A stretch of 64,000 nt of DNA. Source: Diphasiastrum complanatum. Taxonomy: Eukaryota; Streptophyta; Lycopodiopsida; Lycopodiales; Lycopodiaceae. The notes below the pieces were generated by a model that saw nothing but the letters and a program-made list of their open reading frames with translations, ran no database searches and was not told where the DNA came from. Position numbers and translations under genes: made by a program. The stretch covers positions 66,438,370 through 66,502,369 of the forward strand of contig CM055096.1 in assembly GCA_029204225.1 (NCBI GenBank), given 5' to 3'. Below, in pieces: positions 31,391-44,127 of this stretch; the stretch's first letter is position 1, and each line of letters starts with the position of its first letter.

Positions 31391-32290
31391 TGTTAGATTT
31401 CTTATGCTCGGCCTTAACAAATCGTTCAAGTAATGAGCATCCTGAAAACAGCCGAAGGCCGACAACATATTTCGGACCTTGGCATTTTCCAAAACTTCAA
31501 TTTTCCTTAAAACATTTTCGTTTTAAGACACCTTCATCTTTTTTGCATTTTTTTGCACCTTCGAAAAAAATGCGACACTGTGACCAAAATCCATTTTAAA
31601 CGCATTGCCGAGTTTTTTTATTTTTTCACCTTCGGGAAAAATGTGACACTGTGACCGAAATCCATTTTAAAGGCACTGTCGGGTTTTTCGTATTTTTCGC
31701 ACCTTCGCAAAAAAAATGCGACACTGTGACCAAAATCCATTTTAAAGGCACGTCGGGTTTTTTCACATTTCTCTACCTTCGCTTTAAAGGCACCTTCAAA
31801 ATTTTCGCACCTTCGGGATTTGCATGCTTTCTCTGTTCAACCTTCGCATTTTTCAGGTTTTTCCAACAGTGGCAGACCGACGTCGCCAACTAATCATCAA
31901 CTTTAAAAATAGTTGGACCGCTAAATATCCCAAGGGTGGTTACTCACTTTGTACATATACAAAGATTGGCATAAATAGCATTCAATGCTTGTAAGATATT
32001 TTTTAAAGACACTTGTAAATATATACTACTAGCCGAATCAAGCAATGTAAGTATTTTTTATTTAACATTATAATCAGAGTTCTTCTGTAATCAACGTTAT
32101 CACGCTCAACAAGGTGAAATTATCACTTCAAGCCATTGTACTTGTTGTTGATATTAATCAAAGTGCAATTTTTGTCTCACTACTATATTGTTCATTTGCG
32201 TAATTTTGTATGAATGATTCATCTTGAATATTTCTGCTGCTAACTGTTGCGTTTCCATTCCTACACATCTACGGTCAAACTTCGCTGCCA
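31391..32290 (+). repeat. 3' LTR of copia-3 with internal triplication
   Basis: Starts TGTTAGATTTC and runs to about CTTCGCTGCCA at 32290; the last roughly 20-25 bp seen in the 5' LTR are missing. It contains three tandem copies of a 71-75 bp unit holding TG(C/T)GACACTGTGACC (at 31571, 31642 and 31717). Confidence 0.85.
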
Positions 32291-34732
32291 CCATGTTTTA
32301 TGACAGCCAAGGGGGGCATTACGATTCTCAATCTGGGATTGTGTGTTGGACGAAAACATTAGCCACTGTTGACTGTATGGCTGGGCATGCATGTCAACCA
32401 TCTTTAGAGACAGAATCCAGCACATTCTCACCAAAAGAATACACCCTAGACACGCCAATAACTTACGGGGTGAACATGATCAATGTGGCAAGGTTAGCAG
32501 TAGAACCTATTTCAGAGCAAGTTGAAGATGATCTGATATCCTAGCAACATGCATTTTCTTACAATAAAGAAGATAAGTTGACGGATGAACTGATCCTGCA
32601 ACATATGGATTCTGATCAATTTGGAATGAGAAAAATATCAGATTAACCTCCTCAGAAATCACAACAGCTTAAGTTTCCAAGGTGGAGCCACTCAAGGCAC
32701 ATGCTACTAAAAAAAATCAAATAAAATAGTGATACAATCAGGTGATTTGTTGGAGTGATATGCCGAAAGAAGCGATAGCTACAGTATATGTGAATATTCA
32801 CAATTACGAGTCGAATGTGAAACCAATTTTCCGGAAGGACAACAAGGATACAACCAATCTTGTTGAAAGGAAAAAAAAAAGTGATTCCTTAAAATCCGTT
32901 CAACTGGAACAAGATTCAGCATCATCATCACAGATGATTGAAAAATTATAGCTCACCAATCATGCTAAGATTAACCTGTTGAAGGAAGAGTCTTGAAAAG
33001 CACCCGTTCATGAGATGCCATAAATCTTCAAAAATTATACCTTAGACAATGTGGTAATAATGCTACCAAAAGCTCAACAAGAGCCCACGACAAGGCTCAA
33101 GAAGATAAAGAGCAAGTCTTCAAAGGACCAACATGTACACAACCAATGAACTTAGCCAAACCTAGTGACATATTTAAATGAGAAAACCCAATGGTTTGTG
33201 GAAATATGTTCTAAGTTTTGGCCATATGTCAGTTTTTCGGGAAAGTGTGAAGAATGCGAATTGTGCGAAACTTAGTTCAAATATGCAGATAGTTCAAAAA
33301 ATGCCAGGAACAAAAATATAGAAGCTTTAACACTTAGAAACTTAAAGTTTCTTAAAAAATTGCGCTTGTGACGATCAACACACGACAACATTCGCCACTG
33401 AATGGGGAACTTATGCCTATAAGGTAATGCCATTCGGTCTTTGCATTGCCCCCAGTACCTTCCAGATAGTCATGCAAGCGACATTCAAAGAATGCCTACA
33501 AAAATTTCTAGAGATTTTTTTGGATAATTGTGCATGCACGGGCCAAAAAGTGAACACTTATCTAATTTGAAAAAAGGTGTTGATTCAATGTCGCAAGTAC
33601 CACATATCCTTGAACCCATAAAAGTGTCAATTTTGGGTGACATATGTTTATATTAGGTCACATTGTATCTAGACACACAGATTACATGATGGTTACTTTT
33701 GTTGTTAGAGTTTGACTTCAGGATAACGGTATGCAAGGGTAAGTAGCACTATATGGCAGATCATGTGTTATGAATCAGACAACCCAACCGGATGATGAGC
33801 TACTAGATGCTGCCTTGTTTTATGCTGACAGAGTACCAGATTTGGGCCGCTGATATTGTTGAATATTTAATGTGCGGCCAACCAAACAAGGCGTTACCAA
33901 AGGCGGAACATCAAAAGTTGATACTTAAAGCCAGACCTTACTAGTTGATTGTCAGCCAATTATAGCAATGAGGTTTGTATAATATCCTCTGAAGGTGTGT
34001 TTTCCACATGAAACCACTCAAATAATATCACTACCACATGAAGGCATGAGTGGAGGTCATTTTGCATCTAACATTATAGTTCACAAGGTCCTGCAATCTA
34101 GATGCTGGTGGTTGACAATTTATAAGGATATGGAAGAATAACTAAAGAAATGTGATCTTGGCCAACGAGCTAGAAGACCAACGAGATTGAGCTATGATCT
34201 TCTACACCCCGTTCTGGCTCAAGCACCCTTTGAATAGTGGGAATTGGACTATATTGGTTCCATCCACCCAGCAACAAGGAGCTCTCAAGCCTGATATATT
34301 ATTGTGGCTATGGATTATCTGACTAAATGGGTAGAAGCCAAGGCAATACGAGTGGATGATTCTAGGAATACTGCCAAATTTATCTATGAACATATCATTG
34401 TGTGCTCCGAATGCTCGGTTGAGATGGTTTCATTTTGTCAATGAAACCATCAAGGTTCTATTGGAAGAATTCTTTGTGATCCATCGATTCAGCATGCCAT
34501 ATTACCCTTGTGGTAATGGACAGGCGAAATTCTCCAACAAGATATTGTGTAGTGTTATCACAAAAGCAGTCGAAGCTAGCAGATCTAATTGAGAATATAA
34601 GTTATATGCTGCTCTATGGGCATTCAAGACAATATACAAGAGAAACACTGATTATACACCATTCCAACTGGTTTATGGTCAAGATGTTGTAGTGCCAATT
34701 GAGTTTTTGGTACCGTCACTAAGAGTTGCCAC
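32291..34732 (+). pseudogene. gypsy-3 pol remnant (RT, linker, integrase)
   Basis: An RT block at about 33410-33530 reads YKVMPFGLCIAPSTFQ. The RH-integrase linker (FYADRVPD, and in another frame NKALPKAEHQKLILKA) lies at 33810-33930, and an integrase zinc region (HEGMSGGHFASNI) at about 34040-34075. The integrase core at 34215-34700 includes WELDYIGSIHPATRSSQA, IIVAMDYLTKWVEAKAIRV and NGQAKFSNKIL. The segment with the second catalytic aspartate is deleted (VEM joins directly to HFVNETI) and the glutamate is lysine. It is the same family as gypsy-1. Everything is broken by stops and shifts. Confidence 0.8.
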
Positions 34733-35919
34733 TGTTGGGAAAAAGAGGGGAGAGGAACGAGAGAGAAACAGTCGTGTGTGAGAAACAAAAAATAGCTCGA
34801 AAAGAAAGACGAACACGAACGAGGAACAAAACTCGAACGAAAAGTGTTCGTGCACAGCGGAATGAGCTATATGACTCTTTCCCTAAGCATGACTACGCCT
34901 ATCAGAATGAACAAAACATTAGTGATGGAAATCACGGTCGTTTTGATTACGTAGCCAAACATTGATTAATAAAGCACCAGAAGAATAATTTGTCACAAAC
35001 AGCTAGACAAATTATGTGTTGCGAATGATTCGCAAAGAGCTAGACTGAGCTCGACTGATAATCAGTCACGAATGACTTGCGAAAGACAAGACTAAATATT
35101 AGTCGTCTAAAGCCAGATTACCAAATTGAGCAACTAGAAAAGTCAGACAGAATGAAGAATGAGCATAGCAACATTGACATAGATCTGAACGCAGAACAGA
35201 GAGCTATTATCAGATATACTTGTCAATAATGTGGTAGAGCACAAGATAATAGCGGGTGAAACTGCGTGCTCTATGAAGCTAATTCAATCTGTAAAGGAAT
35301 GGAACCTTATTACTGACAATAAAGAATCGATGCACAAAGCGTCTACTTCATCTATCTCTGATAAGCTTCTAAAGCTAGATTTAAAAATGCTTATCTTAAT
35401 CTTTCAATCAATCGTCTCCCTTGATCATTCTTCGTCCATCGATCAATCTGAATACGCAGATGGTATTCGGTATATATACACAATATTACAGGTGTTTAGA
35501 TAAAGAAAGTACAAAGTCGATGTGATGTCTGTAGGAGATCGTGGGTGGCTGCAGTCGTTGTCAAGTCTGTTAGCACAGCTACATGGGGTGAGAGTGAAGA
35601 GGCCGCGACGTCAGCCTTCTCCGTAATGAACGTTGGTGAAGATGTGAAAAATGTGACACTCTAACGAAATGACTTAGGATTTGATTTACAGGGTGCCTTA
35701 GCTTTTCCTAGGGCACCTTCGACATTTTGTAAGGCAGTGTCATCTTTTTCGCCTGTCACAAATCACGTGTAAAAACAGTGTCACATTTTTTGCCTTTTCT
35801 TCGCCTGTGAGAATTTACATGTAAATATGTAGACTGCGCGACAACGTGAGTAAATATGCAGCATGAATGGAGGCAGATTAAAAATGGGATTTAGGAGAGC
35901 AGAGGAAATAATTCCAACA
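34733..35919 (-). repeat. LTR of a copia-2-like element, inverted
   Basis: 1187 bp from TGTTGGGAAA (34733) to CCAACA (35919). Read on the minus strand it resembles the copia-2 5' LTR, and its 3'-side partner sequence (polypurine tract at 35920-35932 and a short RNase H tail up to about 35988) shows it is a 3' LTR. The five bases before it are GCCAC. It is inserted at the end of gypsy-3 pol. Confidence 0.82.
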
Positions 35920-35988
35920 CCCCCCCCTTAATCTGGATCTGTGAATGCCTTGATCTTCAGACTAAGCAATGCACAAAATTTGTGCATT
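35920..35988 (-). pseudogene. copia RNase H tail next to the 34733-35919 LTR
   Basis: The minus strand reads FCALLSLKIKAFTDPD then a stop and a purine tract (ATTAAGGGGGGGG), closely matching the end of copia-1 RNase H (LSLKVKAFMDSN). Only about 20 codons remain. Confidence 0.7.
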
Positions 35989-36060
35989 GTGACATGCAAG
36001 GCCATCAAGTTATGGATGCTGTGACATACATGGCCATCAAGTTATGGATGGTGTGACAAT
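35989..36060 (+). repeat. 32-bp tandem repeat
   Basis: GTGACAT(G/A)CA(A/T)GGCCATCAAGTT-type unit starting at 35989 and 36021, with the start of a third at 36053. It lies exactly where the copia tail ends. Confidence 0.8.
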
Positions 36061-36540
36061 TTTAGAGGAAGATGAGAGAGAGAGTGAGAAAGAGATAGAG
36101 AGAGAGAGAGAGATGAAAGAGGTAAGAGAAAGTGAATGTGTGCGTTCCAAAATGGTTCCAATCCAAGCTTGATAGATTTTCCTCAAGCCATAGCTCCAAG
36201 CTTTCTTCCAAGCACCTAACACACATAGAAGCAAGGGCAAGAGGCAAAACAAAAATGAATGGGAGATGAATAATGAGGGAGAGGGGCGAGTTAGACCTTT
36301 TATAGGGAATGTGTAGCCTTGAAGGAGTGGCTGAGGTGTCCAAAATAAGTGTGAGAGGTGTAAAGGATACTCTAGGAGAAGTAAAGTGAGAGGGTGAGGT
36401 GTATAGGTATGAGAGGGTGTTTATCAATTAGTTAGAGCAAGAGGGGAGGAGTAAGAGGGCGCATTTTCTTAGGTGTCGTATGGCTTACAAGCCATGTGGA
36501 AAAGTAGGTAAGTTACATATTGATAAGGATGGAAGGTAGG
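36060..36540. other. GA-rich stretch, no gene seen
   Basis: Purine-rich on the plus strand with GA runs at 36065-36120. Minus-strand open frames (36037-36427) are S/L-rich low-complexity translations without motifs. Confidence 0.5.
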
Positions 36541-36864
36541 TAAAATCAAAAAGCTAAGTTTAGCCTTCCATCTCCCAATTTGCACCAGGATGTTCAATGT
36601 TGCTTTGTCTACGTCCAGTGCTCCCTTTGCTGTTTCTACCTTGAGCGTTGATGTTACATTTCTGGTCGACAAGCTGAACTGTTGCACTACGCTCCTTGAA
36701 ATATAGTTATGTGAAGCTCTGGAGTCGATCATAAAATCTGACTTCCTCTCCGCGATCTTTCCGGATAGAAATAATAATCTTGAACCAATCTTGGGGGTTA
36801 CCCCATGGAAGCTCCTTTCCATACTTGTATGTCGTCCACCCACAAATGTAAATTCCTCCTTCAA
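36541..36864 (-). pseudogene. gypsy-4 protease fragment (copy A)
   Basis: The minus strand starts MKEEFTFVGGRHTSMERSF and carries the aspartic protease site as DSRASHNYIS, where copy B has DSGASHNYIS. The glycine of the catalytic triad is therefore lost here. The homology with copy B stops at 36541, where unrelated sequence begins, so the rest of pol was never part of this duplicate or has been removed. Confidence 0.85.
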
Positions 36865-36869
36865 CTCCC

Positions 36870-37540
36870 AACTAGATCAGATCACCTGGAAGAAGTTAAG
36901 CAACCAGGGGTTATTCAGGTCCAAACAAGCACACCACAAATGAACATACCAACCAAAGCAAACACAAGGATCCCTCTCAAGCCACATTCCCCTTGAGACC
37001 GGACGTAGGACCTTTGCCTAGCCGCGCCCACTCAAATCTATCATAGAATTAGCCCATGGGAAAACATTCATCCAACCATCCGTGCTTTCACCATTAAGCA
37101 GCACATTGCCTCAGTCATGCCCCACCACTTTTTGGTCGATAGCCCTTATAGCTAAACGATCGGCAGCTATCCTGCACCGGCAGCTAACCACTCGTGCTTT
37201 ACACCCGAATTCGAGCAGCATCTCTGTATCAATGGTTAACCCGTACAGTTCGAATATGTCACCCCACACCCCACAAGGCACAGACCGTGCTTTCACCAAC
37301 CTAATGGCAGCACATTGCCTCATCTGTCCTACGTGCAGACGGCGCCAGGCCCGAACCGCGGGAACTGACCGTGCCTACACCTCAAGGACAGCACCTTGCC
37401 TCATCAAGTCCCCCCTTCTGCCAACCACCCCGACCGTGGACGCACCCGTGCTTACACTATGGGCAGCACCTTGCGCAACGGTTGTTCTGACAAATCCCAA
37501 AATGTGGCCATCCCTGTGAGACTTGCGTAGCTGACCGGCT
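36870..37540 (-). other. gypsy-4 leader with degenerate tandem repeats (copy A)
   Basis: No gag homology. The plus strand repeats a CCGTGCTT(T/A)CAC...GCAGCAC(A/C)TTGCCTCA unit about five times between 37079 and 37490. Positive-strand open frames here are by-products of the GC-rich repeat. Confidence 0.7.
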
Positions 37541-37557
37541 AGTCGGCTCTGATACCA
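37541..37557 (-). other. primer binding site of gypsy-4 (copy A)
   Basis: The minus strand reads TGGTATCAGAGCCGACT, matching the plant tRNA-Met-type PBS, two bases from the LTR. Confidence 0.85.
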
Positions 37558-37559
37558 CA

Positions 37560-38467
37560 TGTTGTGCCGACGCCTCAAAGGGCACTGGGACTTGAGCGGT
37601 TTCCCCAACACGCGCTTAAGTCTAACATTCATCCATCATGCACTTACGTAAAAGCCAACTCATAAACGTAACAAGCTTAACCATTCAGACTTAAGAAAAC
37701 TGGAATCCCAACCAACCCGAAAGCCAACTCAGAATCCGTCCCCAAAAGGTAACCAAAGGCAAAGACAAGCCACACATGAAACCCAAGGCATAGTGGTCGC
37801 CAAACTGACCAATTGGCATAGCGACAAGTCCATGTCGATGACATGGACCCTTAGGCGCGAGCGACGCAAAAAGGTTGTAGTAAGGGTCCTCCAACTTGGA
37901 CCAGTCCCGGAGGCAAAACCGAAATGGTAATCATCCCCAAGGATCAACTTTATTAGATTTGGAAGAGGTTACATTCATACATAAACTGACCGGTCTTGGG
38001 GCCACCAACATGTGCTGGGCATTGTGCCTGCCTCGTGCTGGTAGAGGGAGCTGAGACCTGGCGACTGGATTCCTGGTGCTGGTTGAGCTGCCCAAGTTTC
38101 TGTCTGCCGGACTCCCCCTATAATTCTGCTGTGATTCGGCGCACCCCCTCTGTTCTAAAACATAGTGCTTTCTGGTAAAGCACGCTTTTTAGGACTTAGT
38201 TTTTATTTTGCTGATTAAGCCTGGAAGAATCAGTCTGGCTCCTGAACATGGGTCCCGGGAGCCGTCCCGGCGACAGAATCAACTTGCTTCCTGACTAGGC
38301 CATGACTCGAGCTCCAGAGCTAGCTCATGACTTGTGACTACTTGAATGGCTCATTACAGGTCGGAGGCTCAGTCCCTGACGTTCTAACTTGCTCTGGGAC
38401 CTTAGGGAGCGTCACCCCTTAGAGTTTTACATGGCACGTTGGGTGCACCTAAGTCAGCTTGACAACA
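37560..38467 (-). repeat. gypsy-4 5' LTR (copy A)
   Basis: 908 bp, TG...CA, nearly identical to 52148-53054 and similar to 46814-47731. It is followed by CTTAC, the target duplication found on both sides of the full element. Confidence 0.9.
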
Positions 38468-40705
<2,238 letters not shown>

Positions 40706-42307
40706 TAGCAATGTAGAAAAAACAGCAACTACATACAAAATGAGATGCAAACTCTAAGAGATACCGATCAAACATGAACCAAAACATAAAATATGTTTGT
40801 TGTTCGTACAATTACAGTACCCTACTGTATTTCACACGTGTGAAACCGAAAATAGCAAAATATGAGCATTCTACACACAAGATTGCAAGATAACACCAAG
40901 ATAGTGCACCAATGAGTAGTAGAACCCAAAGAGAACCATGTATAATGATGAAATGAGAGAGAGAAGAGAGAAGATGTGTCTCTCCACAAGTTACATCCTT
41001 TTATAGAGTGTCCAAACCCTATTTGGCCATTTGGCTTTCCCTCCAAATGTAAACCCTACTATTTTTGGGTCTAGATTCAATGTACCCAAAGTTCAAATTT
41101 GAATCTCTCTCAAAATCGACTAACAACTTTTCCACACTTTCAAAAAGTGTTTATTGAATGTATTTTAAACTAATATAACTTCAAAATTTTTATCTCTAAG
41201 TCTAAAATGAGTTTTGGCCTCTTATTGACAATTTACCAAAATATGACTAAACTAGACTAAACTAGTTGAAATCTCTCACAAATGACATGCATTGACTGCT
41301 CATAAACATACCAACGAGAAGAAGGATATAAAACTATCATGAGATGAAGTGCTCACCCTGGTCACTACCAAACGTCACACCTCCATGACCACCACCAAAG
41401 CTACGACCGCCACTAGATATGTGACCCCCCTTAGAGCTACGATCAGCCTCAGAACTTTGGCCCCCAAAAGAGCTAGACAACTGGTCATGCTGACCTCGTC
41501 ATCCACCACTTCCATTGGCCATTGAAACTAGTGGGACAAGTACTAAGTCACATAAACATGATTTAAAAATTGAAACATAAAGTGAAAATAAAACTATGAG
41601 AAAGCTCAAACTTAAACTACAAGAAAACTAAACTAACGAAAAAAAAAAAAAAAAGTATTCAAACCAAATCAGTGCAACTAAAACTAATATAACAAAGCAC
41701 AATCACAGTTCACAAAGCACAGGCACAAGGAATAAAGCAAAAGCAATGAAAGTGAAATGAAAATGAGACACCAAAATTCTATTAGGGCCCAAAAAGAAGA
41801 TGACAAATCGAGAGTTACTACACAACACAAATATGATGTTATAAACATCATTGGTGGGCAATGTATAAGTTTTACTATTTTTAGCGACATTTTTTGGGGC
41901 AATAGTGACGTTCAATGAAAGCTGACTCAAGTAATTTTCAATTTTCTTGTGCATGTAGCTCCAATTTGAATTCCCAATAAGTTGTTGTATCATCAATGCA
42001 CACATTGAAGTAGTGGCATGGCTCCTTAGGTTTTTGAACACACAAATGTTACGAGCTTTTGTATAGTTCTGTAAAAACCGTGTTGGACTATCTTGATCGT
42101 TGAATTTAAGAAATAGTGGCCTCAACACACAAAGTGAGATGCTAAACGCCTCTCATTTATCTTTTTCAACATCATAATATAAAAGTAAGATGACCTTGTC
42201 CGAAAATCCCCTATCATCAACTTCATTCTATAGTAGCATCTTGATTTTGCAATTTTGCATCACAACCATTCCTAGATATATTCATGCCCCCACTTCCATC
42301 ACATCTA
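40706..42307. other. 1.6-kb segment present only in copy A
   Basis: No known gene. On the minus strand at about 41345-41525 there is a short S/G/H-rich reading starting MANGSGG, with one stop, followed by SSSFGGQSSEADRSS and GGRSFGGGHGGVTFG and ending in a stop. Another open frame is at 41703-42128. Neither has a recognised domain. Confidence 0.6.
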
Positions 42308-43724
42308 GCTATCTTTCTTGGATCATAACCATGTAAAGGAGGGACTGAATGTGCATTTTACTATAATATTTTGTGTAAGATACATGCATAATGTCTGCAA
42401 TGTGTAATTCATCAAGTAATATGTGAAAAAATGACTTTTATCAAATAGTCTAGTTTTTTTAAAATCACAATCTCATATTGATCATGATGTTGCACATAAT
42501 CTCTCAAAAAATGTTGTGCCTTGAATCAAGCTCATTTTCTCTCAAACATCCATTCAAAAGACATGATGTGGATCTACATATGATATGCAATTTCCCATGA
42601 AATCATTTGAAGATAGAATCAAGAAAACTTCTAAATGTAATATTGAAATTTTAGATGACATACACTTAGGTTAGGATCCAATTGTACCAAAAAAACGTTT
42701 ACTAGGCTATCATCTAGCACCTAATCTAGAATCAACACTTAGTGATGATATCATTATAACTTATGATCAACAAATATTATATCTATCTTTCTTTTTTAGC
42801 CTCTTTTGAGGGTTAATTACAAAATTGTTCATAAAAAGGTGATGAACCATCTCAGAAATAAATATTCATTAACTAAGGCTAGGATGCTTAAGAAATCCAT
42901 TTTTATTTCTTTCCACTCATGTTAATTCAATCATCGCACAAAAATGATAGACAAGGTGATGGCATCAACAAAACTTCTCTTATTCTATTTTTCTCTTTTT
43001 CATTTTTCACATTTGTGTTTCTTTTTCTCTTTTGATTGTTTTTCTTTCACATGCTTTCTTTCTATAATTGTAGATGAACTATACCTCATTTACATCCCTC
43101 CCATCATATTGTTTGTCAATATCCTCATTCTACCTCTATAATCCACAATAACATATCGCAAGGATTCCGACGTGGGCATTCGACTGGGCGTTCGACGAAC
43201 ACACGTGGATATGGCGTGGAATATTGTTTACCAAAAATAAAATAGCTGGCCTCTGACATGGACGTCGTAATCCAATGTCCGTCGCATTCCGACATCCACG
43301 TCAATGATCCAAGCTCCCAAAAATTTTAATTTGACATGAACTTGGAAGGGACGTTGGAATCCAATGTGTTTTGGACGTCGGATTCCCACGTCTGTCTGAA
43401 TTTTAGATTTTGCGCAATTCAAAAACTTTCTTCGCACCTTTTTGTGTGCCGATTTGTAGCGTTTGGAGACTTTGGTGGCGAATTTGGAGATTTTGGTGCT
43501 TGGTGCTTGGAGCATGGAGCTTTTGGAGCTTGGTGCTTGGAGCTTTTAGAACTTTTGGAGGTAGCTGTTTTGTTTTTTGCTTCTTTTTTTTGGGGAGATA
43601 AAGTTTGTTTTGTTTGTTTTTGAGAGAGAAAGTGAGGAGGGATACTAAAAAGTGAGGAGGGAAAAAGAAAATGAGAGAAAGTAAAGTAGATGAAAGTATA
43701 AAGTAGATAGTGTAGTAGTGTATG

Positions 43725-43823
<99 letters not shown>

Positions 43824-43911
43824 CAATATTTCACAAGGTCCCTCTTGACAAGTCAAGACCAAACCCTTTGAACCCTTCAATTTATAGCATAACAGGTAAA
43901 AATACAATTGT
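42308..43911. other. duplicated intergenic sequence, distal part (copy A)
   Basis: Matches 56797-58487. It includes a GT run (43726-43756) followed by a GA run (43757-43820). No protein signal beyond repeat-derived frames. Confidence 0.7.
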
Positions 43912-44127
43912 TGTTTGTCCTCTGAAGGAAAAACGCCAAATTTAAAAATTCACTCAAAAACAATGAAAAAAATGCTACAGCCTACGTGGTATCAAGCATA
44001 CATGTATCTGTCGAAAAAACACAAATGGAGGTCAGAACCCTCCCAACATTGACAGCCAAAATCAATGCAGTGATATAAAATGTGCATTTTGCAAAGATAA
44101 CAAAATTTCATCCTCCAATAAGTGGTG
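43912..44127. other. no gene seen
   Basis: Unique sequence after the duplication end. 43991-44002 (TGGTATCAAGCA) superficially resembles a PBS, but no LTR is visible. Confidence 0.5.

Larger units (their letters stand above)
26800..32290 (+). mobile_element. copia-3: Ty1/copia element with both LTRs
   Basis: A truncated 5' LTR, perfect PBS, gag, protease, integrase, RT, RNase H, polypurine tract and 3' LTR follow in copia order on the plus strand. LTR sequence shared by 26808-27310 and about 31780-32290 is recognisably similar. About 390 bp of the 5' LTR start is missing and the 3' LTR lacks its last roughly 20-25 bp. It lies inside a gypsy element. Most domains are recognisable but carry stops. 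Confidence 0.9.

Noticed and set aside
37082-37519. 145-codon plus-strand frame in the gypsy-4 leader, with a counterpart at 51749-52078
   Set aside because: It is antisense to the element, derived from GC-rich repeat units and shortened in the other copy; no domain is visible.
43403-43907. Ser-Leu-rich and Arg-Glu-rich frames around the GT/GA run (also 57908-58615)
   Set aside because: Repeat translations; no conserved domain outside the repeat.
43990-44003. TGGTATCAAGCA as a primer binding site
   Set aside because: Mismatch in the core and no LTR-like sequence on either side.
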